This document shows positions 19,781 to 28,446 of a stretch of 31,218 bases of DNA, one piece after another. Origin of the DNA: a virus. The position numbers and the translations under genes are program-made. Every line of letters begins with the position of its first letter. Positions within the stretch are counted from its first letter, which is position 1. The stretch lies in IMG/VR virus record IMGVR_UViG_3300005470_000014, positions 1-31,218 of that record; one strand, 5' to 3'. The notes beneath the pieces were generated by a model. That model had not been told where the DNA came from. It saw only the letters and a program-made list of their open reading frames with translations, and did no database searches.

Positions 19781-20428
19781 TTAATGGAGGTCCTTCGTTA
19801 TCCGGTATTCTATATTACAATTACCGCCCACCGCATCCTGGCGGACAAAAGAGACCTTCATGTCATCAGCGCCAGTATTGATCGATTCTATCTGGACTAT
19901 GATCTGGTAGCCGTTCACCGCTGAATTAGTTTTAAACGCCACGACGAAAGGATGAGCTGAGGTTATTGTCACATCCAACTGACCGCCTGCGGGAGCGATG
20001 CCTGAACCCTCTGATATTATCCCTGACTCCTTGACCACTCGACAGTCGAATACATCATTAGCGGTCAGGGCTGCCACACCGTTCTCTATCCTAACAACCG
20101 CCACGAGTATCCTGTCTGCTGGCAGGTCAGGGGCCACTTTGTTGGTGGTTCCCTTCACGATGGAAGCGGTGGCCGTATTGTCCAATACTATTAGGTCATA
20201 TCTGACATCCAGGACCGCTTCAGTATCATGGCTTAATCCCTGGATAGCGCCAGCCGTAACCAGCCCATAATCATAAAATATTTTTCCAGTCGCCACCTCT
20301 GTGTCCATGCCTGTGTCCCAGCTGGGAGCCATGTCGTCCTCTATCCACATCCGGGTCTCTGGTATTGCTTCGGTCAAGTTCATCCATTCAGCAGCCCATA
20401 TATAATCGCCGTCCTGTACTGTTCTCAT
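19781..20428 (-). CDS. Tail-tip or baseplate-associated structural protein
   Basis: 215 residues from ATG 20428, overlapping the previous stop by 4 bp as ATGA. Beta-rich throughout, with LIVLDNTATASIVKGTTNKVAP, RILVAVVRIENGVAALTANDVFD and LDVTITSAHPFVVAFKTNS typical of phage tail-tip or receptor-binding accessory proteins. Several phage proteins with a similar DRI-LAVV segment are found at tail ends. It is the last gene of the virion operon, where adhesion proteins often lie. Confidence 0.6.
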   Translation of the reverse strand: MRTVQDGDYIWAAEWMNLTEAIPETRMWIEDDMAPSWDTGMDTEVATGKIFYDYGLVTAGAIQGLSHDTEAVLDVRYDLIVLDNTATASIVKGTTNKVAPDLPADRILVAVVRIENGVAALTANDVFDCRVVKESGIISEGSGIAPAGGQLDVTITSAHPFVVAFKTNSAVNGYQIIVQIESINTGADDMKVSFVRQDAVGGNCNIEYRITKDLH

Positions 20429-20760
20429 TCGCTCACCTCATACGTAATATCAACTAGTAACTCCACGCCGGCATTTTTATCGACGACAGCGTGAACTATC
20501 CTGTCCATCATATCCCCTGCCAAGTCATCGAAGGCTCCGACCTCCGTGAGATCCGCTTCTAAAACATTATCAAAGCGAGTCCTAACGGTCGCCACGCCTG
20601 TCCCGCCGTAAGTGATTGCCTCTATAGCCTCACGGTCCTCCTCCGTCTCCAGAGCCGTGTCTGTAACTGAGGCAGCTGTGTCGCCGCTACCTACCGCCAC
20701 ATGAGTGATATCATCGCTTATTAATTGCCGTCTCTTATTCAATCCCAGATTAGTCTGCAT
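20425..20760 (-). CDS. Small tail-tip protein
   Basis: 111 residues from ATG 20760, which has GAGGG six bases upstream; ATG 20766 adds two residues. Beta-strands alternate with Thr/Asp-rich turns (DDITHVAVGSGDTAASVTDTAL, TYGGTGVATVRTRFDN, VELLVDITYEV). The HVAVGSGDTAA segment resembles small phage proteins encoded next to tail fibres. It is positioned between the hub and the last tail gene. Confidence 0.6.
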   Translation of the reverse strand: MQTNLGLNKRRQLISDDITHVAVGSGDTAASVTDTALETEEDREAIEAITYGGTGVATVRTRFDNVLEADLTEVGAFDDLAGDMMDRIVHAVVDKNAGVELLVDITYEVSE

Positions 20761-20771
20761 TTTCATCCCTC

Positions 20772-23033
20772 TTAATATGTCTCGTCTAGTACTGTAGTAT
20801 ATCCATTAAAAGGACTCCCCACTTTTCCGCCGACATCTTCCACTCCGAAACCCTCACCGAAATCGCCGAACCTGAAAAACCCGTCATCAATATCAGGAAT
20901 ATACATTTTCAACGCTGTAACCTTGATCTTGACTGGTTGTTTTAGTCTGTTGGTCTCCACCGGGGCCACCGCTGCAGAGGAGGTTTTCATATCCACCCTG
21001 GTCTTTTCAGTCTGCAGCATATTCAATATATCTATAACTCCCTCGTAGTTCTCCAGGAGGGTTACCTTGGTCTGGCCCGATGTGTTCCAAATTATTTTTG
21101 TTATGACATATTCCGTGGCCGTGGCGATATGCAGGTCGGAGGAAGTCACCGGTACCACCTGTCCGGGAGATAGGTCAGGGAAATTAATTGTATCGACGTA
21201 TATCACGTTCAAGGGCTCAGCCCGGTTGAGATACGCCTCTCCCTTCTCTATAGCGTCAGCCTCTGCCGTGATCTCAGGGTGGTCATAGCTGGCCGTTCTC
21301 ATAATGGGCCTTACTGTTCCCACCGTGGTCTGATTATCTGCAGCTCTGTCGAACCTGGTCACCGTGACGGCATTGGCCCCGCTATTATAATATATCACCA
21401 CACGGTCCACCGCCTCCGTCTCATCTTCCTCCTCCTCGGCCATCAGGATGTTATTATCTGAGAACGATAAAGGGGCAGCTGTAAGGTCTCGAGGCTTGAA
21501 ATAAAACACCAGGTCGTCAGTAGCTCCAAAAGCCTCATTGCCCGATAGGGTGGCTAACTCCTGGATTATCTGATCTAACCGGGTTCCTCTCCACTCCCGG
21601 GTCACGCTGTTATTGTTCACTACCTGGACATTACTCCCTATTCTGACCTGGTCCACCCGTGGAGTGTCGGACCCATCACCCACCAAATATATTTTAATGC
21701 TGATCTTGTCGCCTGTGGTCCCGGTTAAGGTCCCTGTGAAATCAGCTTCCTGGAGGGCTGTGATGCCGTCGGTTATGATATTGGTCCCATAGGTGGCCAC
21801 CACCACGCCGTCGTTTAATACCTCGATTTTATCAATATAATTATTGACATCACAATTATCGGTTGTAATTGACACTATGGTGAACGGGTCGTCATGGTCG
21901 GCGAAATCGTCACTTTCCCAGTCCCCGCTGGTCTCATATTCTCCGACCGTAAAGTCATCATACCAGACCGTATTCCCCTTGACCACCAGCTGAATGCTCT
22001 CAGTAGACGCTCCAGCGTTTTTGAAATTATAAGGGCCGTAATTAGTGCCGTTCACATCCACAGTGAAAGTGTTGGCTGTGTAATTTGGATAGATGACAAT
22101 ACTATGCCAGGTATCAGTTGAGAACGTGGCTAATATCTGTTTCCAAAGGCCGTCGTTATAATACAGCCCTCCATTCCTGGCCTCGATGTATACCAGAATA
22201 TTGCCTACATTATAGTTTCCCGCTACGTCCTGGAGGATTATCCCTCCGACGTCAGTGGTCAGGGTGTTCTCATCTAAGTATATCTGGCAGGCGATAGGGT
22301 CATCATCCGTGTTATGACTTATATCATGGTGAGCATAGCCAAAGGTTCCCGCCCCCTCCTCGCATTTGAGCGACCTTTTCCGGCCTGTATTAGTGGCTGC
22401 CTGCTCGTCATCAATTTCAATAGTATCCATTGTATTACCAAGCCCCCCATCAGGAACCCAATTATCTGGAACGTCTCCATCCTCTTCATTTAGGAAATTA
22501 TCACGCCAAGCGGACCCATAGGCCAACTGTAGAACTCCAGCAGGGCAGTCTTTACGGCAGTAATGACATTCGGTATCTTCGCTCTGGTCATTCGGGTGCT
22601 GTCCTGCTCCGGTTAAATGCCATTCGTCTGTATCGCTCATCCCATAATCCAACCATTCAAGAGCGCAATAATTTTCTATCAGGTCCTGGAGTATGACGGC
22701 AATATCCTCAGCCGTATAACTGACAAAAATATCGTCTCGTCTCCGTAGCAGGAAATCACCGCTTAAAATTTCCAGCTTGGCCCCTTTCTGCCCCTCGGTC
22801 ACATTCATAACGAAACCTGTCATCTTGAGAACGTCCCCGGATCCGTCATCGTAATAGACCCGGACCGGTGTATGGGTTGGATAATCGTCCTTGATGGTTC
22901 TACCACTGGAGGCCAAGACCTCCACCTGAACGGACCTGGCAAACCTGTCGATAGCATCAGTAACTGACAGGACAATGGCATCCTCGTCCTCGGCCCAGCC
23001 TCCATCGTTCCGGTGTAGCGACCACGTGGTTAT
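20772..23033 (-). CDS. Tail hub / baseplate protein with laminin-G-like insertion
   Basis: The reading frame extends upstream of the first GTG (22925) to a TAG near 23066, with no ATG, GTG or TTG in between. An AGGAG site is well placed for ATA 23033, giving 753 residues beginning TTWSLHRNDGGWAEDEDA. The N- and C-terminal parts (RSVQVEVLASSGRTIKD, EGQKGAKLEILSGDFLLRR; later ITKIIWNTSGQTKVTLLE) fit a gpD/gp27-like tail hub. A middle region (about 165-370) is rich in Tyr, Trp and Asp with a concanavalin/laminin-G-like pattern that could bind sugars. A Cys trio (CHYC, C at 156-163) lies before it. Confidence 0.7.
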   Translation of the reverse strand: MTTWSLHRNDGGWAEDEDAIVLSVTDAIDRFARSVQVEVLASSGRTIKDDYPTHTPVRVYYDDGSGDVLKMTGFVMNVTEGQKGAKLEILSGDFLLRRRDDIFVSYTAEDIAVILQDLIENYCALEWLDYGMSDTDEWHLTGAGQHPNDQSEDTECHYCRKDCPAGVLQLAYGSAWRDNFLNEEDGDVPDNWVPDGGLGNTMDTIEIDDEQAATNTGRKRSLKCEEGAGTFGYAHHDISHNTDDDPIACQIYLDENTLTTDVGGIILQDVAGNYNVGNILVYIEARNGGLYYNDGLWKQILATFSTDTWHSIVIYPNYTANTFTVDVNGTNYGPYNFKNAGASTESIQLVVKGNTVWYDDFTVGEYETSGDWESDDFADHDDPFTIVSITTDNCDVNNYIDKIEVLNDGVVVATYGTNIITDGITALQEADFTGTLTGTTGDKISIKIYLVGDGSDTPRVDQVRIGSNVQVVNNNSVTREWRGTRLDQIIQELATLSGNEAFGATDDLVFYFKPRDLTAAPLSFSDNNILMAEEEEDETEAVDRVVIYYNSGANAVTVTRFDRAADNQTTVGTVRPIMRTASYDHPEITAEADAIEKGEAYLNRAEPLNVIYVDTINFPDLSPGQVVPVTSSDLHIATATEYVITKIIWNTSGQTKVTLLENYEGVIDILNMLQTEKTRVDMKTSSAAVAPVETNRLKQPVKIKVTALKMYIPDIDDGFFRFGDFGEGFGVEDVGGKVGSPFNGYTTVLDETY

Positions 23034-23037
23034 ATTA

Positions 23038-23547
23038 TCAACTCCTGGGGAGGGATGCCTGGGCTATAACGCACCTAAAAGTAAAGTTCAGTATGTCTTT
23101 GTTCCCTTCTCCAATAGCACGATACTCCAGAACGACTACAGGAGGATACTCTCCGGCGCTTATATCCACGCTCCCAGAGGTGAATCCGTACTCATTCCCA
23201 TTATAGAATAATACAAAATTGTTGGTAGTGAGGAGTTTTTCCAGTAAAAAATTATGCTGTTCCTGGGGTGATATTACCGTCGGGGAAGCGATAGACATCA
23301 AGGTTCTGATATCTGTCTCATAATCTGAATCAACATTACCATCTATCGATATGAACTGTCCCTGGATAACTATCTCACCCGTCCAGGTCTTAACATCTAC
23401 AGCTACGCCTCCACCTTTGTTCCAGGGTCGGGGGGCTCTAAATACATCATTCTGCCAGACCTCCTCCACTGTAGAGGTCAAGGGGAAATACATCAATACA
23501 TTGCTGGCGTTATCCTCTAGCTTAAGTTTCTCGTGAACGGTTCCGAT
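23038..23547 (-). CDS. Distal tail protein candidate
   Basis: From ATC 23547, directly behind GGAGG and two bases after the tape-measure stop, it encodes 169 residues (GTVHEKLKLEDNASNVL then MYFPLTSTVEEVW). The first canonical starts, TTG 23496 and ATG 23493, have no ribosome-binding site and would remove the first strand of the domain. The body (GEIVIQGQFISIDG, VSVDISAGEYPPVVVLEYR-like) is beta-rich and lies between tape measure and hub, as distal tail proteins do. The stop overlaps the hub gene's start region by a few bases. Confidence 0.6.
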   Translation of the reverse strand: MGTVHEKLKLEDNASNVLMYFPLTSTVEEVWQNDVFRAPRPWNKGGGVAVDVKTWTGEIVIQGQFISIDGNVDSDYETDIRTLMSIASPTVISPQEQHNFLLEKLLTTNNFVLFYNGNEYGFTSGSVDISAGEYPPVVVLEYRAIGEGNKDILNFTFRCVIAQASLPRS

Positions 23548-23548
23548 A

Positions 23549-24964
23549 TTACCGCCTCCTCAGTTTTTCGATGATGGAATCACCTGCGGCCAAACCCAGG
23601 CGAGACCCTGCGCCCATGCTCCCGGTGTCCCCTGTCAGATTGATGGATCCGATATTGATCACATTCGTTTTAGTGGTGGACGTGCTGGCTGGTGAAGGGG
23701 TGAACGCTGCCGGTCCTAATCCTTGGCCCTTCATCCCGAGACTGCGCTGGGCGTCCTGCATACCCTGGGAGAAATACTTAATCATATCAGCGCCCGACCT
23801 CATTGCCCAGAGATCGTTCTTTCGGAGGTCGAAGGAGAACACATTTTTAATTTTCTTGCCCACGTTCTTAACCGCATCCTTTGCCTTATCCCATCCTGAT
23901 TTAATACCCTTTGCGATATTCTGGACGATATGTTTCCCCCAGTCCAATGCTCCTTTCACCCACTCCATGGCCTTCTCCTTGATAGATGTAAAACCGTTTT
24001 TGATGGCAGCCCATATTTTCGCCCCGATATTCCCAATTCCCTCGATTATCTTATCCACCATCATGCCCCCGATATTGAGTAACCCGTTAAGGATGGCAAC
24101 CCAGAACTCGGCCGTTCCTAACGGTTTAATAGCATTCAATATCTTTGAGCCTAACTCGGAGAAAAAGGAGGCTATAGTATCCCATTTACTTTTTAGCCAG
24201 TCCGTTATATTGCCCCAGTGCTCAACGATATAAATGACTCCCTGAATCGCCTCGACCATCCAACCGATAGGACCCAAGAAAAACATTATTGCATGAGTCC
24301 AAGCTCCGAGCTTTTCTTTTATCTTATCATACTTAATTGTTAAAAACACCACTGCAGCAATGGCGGCCACAATAGCCGCAACTAACAGACCGATAGGGTT
24401 CGCTATCATGGCGGCATTCCAGGCCCATTGTGCAGCGGTTGCGACAGTCGTGGAAACTGCCAAGGCTCCCGTTTTTATTGTCATAAATCCAGTTTGTACC
24501 GTATTAACGATAAATGACGCATTTACGGCATTGGTGGCTATGATGATAGCAATTAATGCAGCTACTAAAAATCCAACAATAGATATAACTTTCTGAACCG
24601 GTTCGGGCAATCCTGTAAAAACATCGTAGAGCTTCCAAGCCGCTTTTTCTATTGCTTTGAAAATAGGTTCTAAATGTGTACCCATCTCCATAAATAATAG
24701 AGAAAATGCTATCCGGGAGGAGGCAAGGGAGGCATTTAATACAGGGGACGATTTAATAATACCATACATTAGAGCGGCCCCTGCTGCGGCTATAGCTGTC
24801 ATGGTGGTCTCGTTACGCTGGAGCCATTGGGAAGTAGAATCAGCGCTTTTCTTGGCGGCTTTGCCCTGCTTCTCCGTGGCCTTGGCTACCTTCTCCTGGT
24901 CCTTGACCATCTTCTCCGCTCCAGTGGAGACGTATCTCGTCGCTATAACTCGTTCATAGGCCAT
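23549..24964 (-). CDS. Tail tape measure protein
   Basis: 471 residues from ATG 24964 behind GGAGG. The N-terminus is a Lys/Ala-rich helix (KDQEKVAKATEKQGKAAKKS). Hydrophobic stretches follow (TAIAAAGAALMYGIIK, VISIVGFLVAALIAIIIA, and NPIGLLVAAIVAAIAAVVFL after the signature WAWNAAMIA), then amphipathic helices with IKNGFTSIKEKAMEWVKG, usual in tape measures. It sets tail length; at this size the tail is short to moderate for a siphovirus. The N-terminal half is more A/T-rich at codon third positions than the rest. Confidence 0.85.
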   Translation of the reverse strand: MAYERVIATRYVSTGAEKMVKDQEKVAKATEKQGKAAKKSADSTSQWLQRNETTMTAIAAAGAALMYGIIKSSPVLNASLASSRIAFSLLFMEMGTHLEPIFKAIEKAAWKLYDVFTGLPEPVQKVISIVGFLVAALIAIIIATNAVNASFIVNTVQTGFMTIKTGALAVSTTVATAAQWAWNAAMIANPIGLLVAAIVAAIAAVVFLTIKYDKIKEKLGAWTHAIMFFLGPIGWMVEAIQGVIYIVEHWGNITDWLKSKWDTIASFFSELGSKILNAIKPLGTAEFWVAILNGLLNIGGMMVDKIIEGIGNIGAKIWAAIKNGFTSIKEKAMEWVKGALDWGKHIVQNIAKGIKSGWDKAKDAVKNVGKKIKNVFSFDLRKNDLWAMRSGADMIKYFSQGMQDAQRSLGMKGQGLGPAAFTPSPASTSTTKTNVINIGSINLTGDTGSMGAGSRLGLAAGDSIIEKLRRR

Positions 24965-25190
24965 ACCTTACTCCTCCCTTTTTATGCTGTGATTTCTTGA
25001 TATCCTGGTTTTCTCTCCATCGTCTACCTGATATTAATAGGATGTGAGCATCATACTCTGGGGCTGGTAATTCTCGCAGGTCAAACCCTGCCCCATACTC
25101 GGACCAGAGCATCGAGTCAAGGAATATCTTATTACACCACGGACCGCAGTCGTCAGGGAACTGGAAACCAGTATCTTCTCTATTGAGCAT
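24954..25190 (-). CDS. Tail assembly chaperone, second frame (gpT-like)
   Basis: 78 residues from ATG 25190, overlapping the gpG-like gene by 11 bp and the tape measure by 11 bp. Small genes in this place usually encode the frameshifted tail of a tail chaperone pair. The upstream frame stays open (KGKAYRL) before the ATG, so it could also be read as an extension of the gpG-like protein by a +1 or -2 shift near 25200. Sequence: FPDDCGPWCNKIFLDSMLW, then HILLISGRRWRENQD. Reinitiation is the alternative. Confidence 0.55.
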   Translation of the reverse strand: MLNREDTGFQFPDDCGPWCNKIFLDSMLWSEYGAGFDLRELPAPEYDAHILLISGRRWRENQDIKKSQHKKGGVRYGL

Positions 25191-25608
25191 CAACCTGTAA
25201 GCTTTCCCTTTCCGGCCCGCTGTCTCGAAAGGAAACCCTCACCTCGTCGGGTAGAGTGGAAAACTCATCGATACAGTTGGCCAGCTCATCACGGACCTCC
25301 ACATCCATCCGCTCTATATGTGCGTTGTTCTTGGCGCTGAACCCTTTCGGACCTGAAACCACGCCGTGCCTGATGACCTCACGATTGAAGTCACCCATAT
25401 TTAACGGCATTTTAGATTTACCCTTTTTCCGTCCAGGGTGCATTGAGAGCTTTGAACGTGCCTGGTCATACTCTCGCTGAGTGAGTTTCTTGATGGTGAA
25501 AGTGATCTTACCATGAGGCAGGTCGAAAGTCACCGTCTTCCTGGATTTCTCCAGAGTATCGAGGGCCTGACTGTACTCGTCCCAGGTCATCTCTTTATTA
25601 TCTGACAT
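25180..25608 (-). CDS. Tail assembly chaperone (gpG-like)
   Basis: 142 residues from ATG 25608 behind GGAGGAG, between the major tail cluster and the tape measure, the usual site for the chaperone that coats the tape measure. It begins with a helix (EMTWDEYSQALDTLEKS), then beta strands (TVTFDLPHGKITFTIKKLTQREYDQA), a pattern common to this family. It ends in TAG. A GGGAAAG heptamer, the lambda G-T slip sequence, lies at 25202-25208, but in a phase where a -1 shift soon meets a stop. Confidence 0.6.
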   Translation of the reverse strand: MSDNKEMTWDEYSQALDTLEKSRKTVTFDLPHGKITFTIKKLTQREYDQARSKLSMHPGRKKGKSKMPLNMGDFNREVIRHGVVSGPKGFSAKNNAHIERMDVEVRDELANCIDEFSTLPDEVRVSFRDSGPERESLQVDAQ

Positions 25609-25990
25609 CCGGCTCCTCCTCCGTCAGCTCTTCCTCGATCAACTCATCCCAGTCCTCAGTATCCTCAAAAGCAGGGACCCCCTCCGCCTCTCTCTTTTTC
25701 CTCTCCTCCTCGGCTCTCTTATTCACCCAAGCCTTGAAATCGTCAAATTTTTTGATATCTCGGAGGTAGGTCTCCATCAGTGCCATTATTTGCATCTTTC
25801 GGTCGAGCATGGTCCTGAGCTGTCGTATCTGGATAACCAAATAATGTATATTGTCCACTATTGGGTCATTTATTCCCAGGATGCTGTTAATGGACTTGAT
25901 CTGTTTCTCCAGCGCTTCTAATCGTTTTTTACTATTGCTTTTTTTCCTGAGCCCCCTCAGATTAGAGGGCAATTCAACTTTTTTATTCAT
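25598..25990 (-). CDS. Coiled-coil protein of the tail cluster
   Basis: 130 residues from ATG 25990 behind GAGGAA. Basic N-terminus, then helices (RLEALEKQIKSINSILG, LVIQIRQLRTMLDRKMQIMALMETYL), then an acidic end (ELIEEELTEEEPD). It overlaps the chaperone gene by 11 bp. Position between the major tail protein and the chaperone suggests tail assembly. No family was recognised. Confidence 0.55.
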   Translation of the reverse strand: MNKKVELPSNLRGLRKKSNSKKRLEALEKQIKSINSILGINDPIVDNIHYLVIQIRQLRTMLDRKMQIMALMETYLRDIKKFDDFKAWVNKRAEEERKKREAEGVPAFEDTEDWDELIEEELTEEEPDVR

Positions 25991-26026
25991 GGTTATTCCT
26001 CTTTGGTATTATTTAAGTCTATAATT

Positions 26027-27385
26027 TTAGACTGATATCTCTGATGCTGTTACTATCCTGACCCTGGTGTCGAGTGGGTGCAGGGTGACCGTTCCCTCGA
26101 AGTGTCCGCCTGCAGGCATCTTTACAGGGACGTTCCCAATGGCACACGAATAGAGCCAGAACTCCACCGTCTCGGTGTCGTCGCCATAGGTCCGCTGGAA
26201 CTTGATATAAAAATCATAGAGTGTGTCGGCATCATAAGCCTCCTGGAACTCCTCCGTCCCGTCGATGGTTATATCGATGCTCATGTCATACCGCCCAGCG
26301 TTCTCGTTCTCTGTTACACAATAACCCTCTCGGGACCATACTCCGCTCCTGGCGTTTCCTCTGGTGTGTACTACCTTGAGGCCATTATCCCAGTTCAGAT
26401 TTATTCCTGTGATGGCCAGGAGGTCCTTGAAGGTTCCACCTCCTACATTGTCCAGCTGGGCATCGCTGACCATCCACCACCTGTAAGGGGTCTGTGAAGG
26501 CAGAGCGCTGGAGGGTTGTTGGAATGCGCTCACGCCGGTAGTAAGAACATGGTGGACTCCAGCTATATCGAAATTCATCTCCATAGCCTCACCAACTGAG
26601 CAGGACACGCCCAGAGAGGACTTACACCCTGCGAAGGTCTGAGTCATTCCGAGCTCCTTGATGGCTCCGTATATGGTCATTGTAGAGAGTTTATTTTCAT
26701 CGTCGAAAATATACTCAAAGCTGGCAGAGGCCACGCCGTCCCGGGCTGCATCGATGGAAGCGGTAACTCCTGAGATGGCTGAAAGGGCCGCTATAAGCCC
26801 GCCGTCGTCCCCTGCTCCGTCTGTCATCGCTATGGAGCTGCTTGCGCCTGTTGTCCCTGACTTGACCACTATAAGGCCGTATTCTCTCACAACGGTCTCT
26901 GACCCGCCTGTGGCCGCTCTAATAGCCACTTGGAGCTTGACGATCATACTGTCCACGTCATCGGCGGCACAGGTTACAGATACATCATTGACCCCGTTAC
27001 CGTCATCGTTCACATTTAAATGGTAAGTTCCATTTGTGATACTTTCGGACCCTGTGAACTCGGCCTCGCTGTTGCTGATGGACTGGTGTCCTATCTGCAT
27101 ATCCCATTTTTTCCTCTGACCGATACAAGTCTCCAGTGGGACTCTTCCGTCTACAGGCTTACAAGGGATTGAGAACTCATAAGCCCGAGGGTCCGGAGAG
27201 GCCACAAAGGGCCGTCTGTCGTGACCTATGGATGGTAGCATCGTCTGCTCGTTCGGGTTCGGCAGCTCCACCTCATCCTCGATAATACCGAAATAATTAT
27301 CGATAGTGGTCTCCGCCGTGTAAGGTGTTGCTTCAGGGGCCCATAATAGGACACTCTGATCTCCGAGGTAATACTCATTTGCCAT
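26027..27385 (-). CDS. Major tail protein with inserted beta domain
   Basis: 452 residues from ATG 27385 behind GGAGAG. The two ends resemble a tail-tube protein (YYLGDQSVLLWAPEATPYTAET at the start; GRYDMSIDITIDGTEEFQEAY and VEFWLYSCAIGNVPVKMPAGGHFEGTV at the end). A stretch at about 113-215 (TYHLNVNDDGNGVND, IVVKSGTTGASSSIAM) looks like an inserted Ig-like or flagellin-like surface domain. It forms the tail tube; the insertion would project from it. It follows the tail terminator gene. Confidence 0.7.
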   Translation of the reverse strand: MANEYYLGDQSVLLWAPEATPYTAETTIDNYFGIIEDEVELPNPNEQTMLPSIGHDRRPFVASPDPRAYEFSIPCKPVDGRVPLETCIGQRKKWDMQIGHQSISNSEAEFTGSESITNGTYHLNVNDDGNGVNDVSVTCAADDVDSMIVKLQVAIRAATGGSETVVREYGLIVVKSGTTGASSSIAMTDGAGDDGGLIAALSAISGVTASIDAARDGVASASFEYIFDDENKLSTMTIYGAIKELGMTQTFAGCKSSLGVSCSVGEAMEMNFDIAGVHHVLTTGVSAFQQPSSALPSQTPYRWWMVSDAQLDNVGGGTFKDLLAITGINLNWDNGLKVVHTRGNARSGVWSREGYCVTENENAGRYDMSIDITIDGTEEFQEAYDADTLYDFYIKFQRTYGDDTETVEFWLYSCAIGNVPVKMPAGGHFEGTVTLHPLDTRVRIVTASEISV

Positions 27386-27397
27386 TTTTTTCTCTCC

Positions 27398-27871
27398 TTA
27401 TGCGGTATACGCTGAATATACTAGACCTTGAACTGTTAATGTCCTGGCATAAATCTTGGTCCCAGGGTCCCATACTATCTGACTGGAGCCCGTCATCTTT
27501 ACATCTGAAAAACCGCTTTCTGATGTAGATAACCAGTTCCGCTCCAATGCCTCATTAATGCCATTGATGATATTATGACAATGGGTTTTAACCTTGGCAC
27601 GGACTAAAAATCTGACTGTTACTTGATATTTAAAAAGTGATTCTCTGATATCCACACGACCGCCAGAGGAGGTCAGGACCTCAATGACAATATAGGGATA
27701 CTTCGCCGGACGGGTAGGATAAGAACATAAAATAAATTGAGAATTGGTGGGTCTGTTGGCTGCTTCGGGGTCAGTCAATGAATAACTCCCGGAGCCTGCT
27801 GCTGCCTTCAATACCGGCTTTATAATGTCCTCGTCTATGCGTAGGACCTCATCAGGTTGTAATGCTCCCAT
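27398..27871 (-). CDS. Tail terminator / tail completion protein
   Basis: 157 residues from ATG 27871 (GAGG nine bases upstream). An alpha-beta fold with YIVIEVLTSSGGRVDIRESLFKYQVTVRFLV and ARTLTVQGLVYSAYTA resembles small tail terminators, which cap the tail tube. It lies immediately before the major tail protein, the standard position. Function is assigned by position and fold pattern. Confidence 0.6.
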   Translation of the reverse strand: MGALQPDEVLRIDEDIIKPVLKAAAGSGSYSLTDPEAANRPTNSQFILCSYPTRPAKYPYIVIEVLTSSGGRVDIRESLFKYQVTVRFLVRAKVKTHCHNIINGINEALERNWLSTSESGFSDVKMTGSSQIVWDPGTKIYARTLTVQGLVYSAYTA

Positions 27872-27884
27872 TTACTGCCTCACT

Positions 27885-27941
27885 TGGCGGTTATATTAAA
27901 AATATCCTTACTTGGATATGACTATAATAATTAATTGTCAC
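27885..27941 (-). promoter_or_regulatory. AT-rich gap with hairpin and TATA-like sequence
   Basis: The 70-bp gap before the tail terminator holds ATATCC/GGATAT (forward strand, about 27901-27918) and, on the minus strand, GTGACA followed by AATTAATTATTATAG. Similar AT-rich sequence beside GTGACA occurs at about 3800 and 29560, so a promoter for the tail genes is possible. Confidence 0.3.
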
Positions 27942-28445
27942 TTATTTATTTTTCTCTATTTCCAGCATTAAACCTAAATTTTCTTCCAGGTCCTCCACGA
28001 GATCAATGACGGCTTTCTCCATCGGGGCAAACGGTTCGAGTCCGTTGTCCTTGATACTCTGCTGGATGGCTCGAACGACGGCGTAATGTTTCGGGTCTTT
28101 TTTCTTTATCCCAAGCTGTTCATGGACCCATTGGCTAATAGGTTCATACGGTGGATAGGTTCCCGGGGCTCTTCCTACCTCGGCTATCAGTACTTGTATC
28201 CTATCACTGAAAATAATGTATTCATCGGACCCGGGAGTCTCAGGATACATCTGGACACTGCCAACGGCCTCGCCTGTGTTCACATAAGGGCGACCATGAG
28301 TCCCGTCAGCCCCCTCTCCTGCCCGGAGGTTGTCCTTCCATAAGTTAACCAGCTTGGCCCCTGCCTTGAAAAACTCGGCCTGTATCTCTTGCTTGCTGGG
28401 AAACTTGGGAGGCGGGTCCATCTCCATCTTCATGGTCTTGACCAC
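27942..28445 (-). CDS. Neck / head-tail joining protein (HK97 gp10-like candidate)
   Basis: 167 residues from GTG 28445, which is six bases after GGAGG; an ATG 12 bases downstream is an alternative. It has a helical N-terminus (EIQAEFFKAGAKLVNLWKDNL), a middle VNTGEAVGSVQMY and FSDRIQVLIAEVGRAPGTYPP, and a C-terminal helix. The VNTGEAV...APGTYPP arrangement is common in neck proteins. It overlaps nothing and precedes the tail terminator. Confidence 0.55.
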   Translation of the reverse strand: MVKTMKMEMDPPPKFPSKQEIQAEFFKAGAKLVNLWKDNLRAGEGADGTHGRPYVNTGEAVGSVQMYPETPGSDEYIIFSDRIQVLIAEVGRAPGTYPPYEPISQWVHEQLGIKKKDPKHYAVVRAIQQSIKDNGLEPFAPMEKAVIDLVEDLEENLGLMLEIEKNK

Positions 28446-28446
28446 C

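Noticed and set aside
23571-24233. Long plus-strand frame opposite the tape measure
   Set aside because: Hydrophobic antisense product of an Ala/Ile/Lys-rich gene, with no ribosome-binding site.
18555-25182. Amber (TAG) stops as possible pyrrolysine codons
   Set aside because: The TAGs at 18555-18557 and 25180-25182 lead only to short extensions before another stop, so readthrough is unsupported.
25202-25208. Lambda-type -1 slip site GGGAAAG in the tail chaperone gene
   Set aside because: A -1 shift here reaches a TGA within a few codons and does not enter the second chaperone frame.
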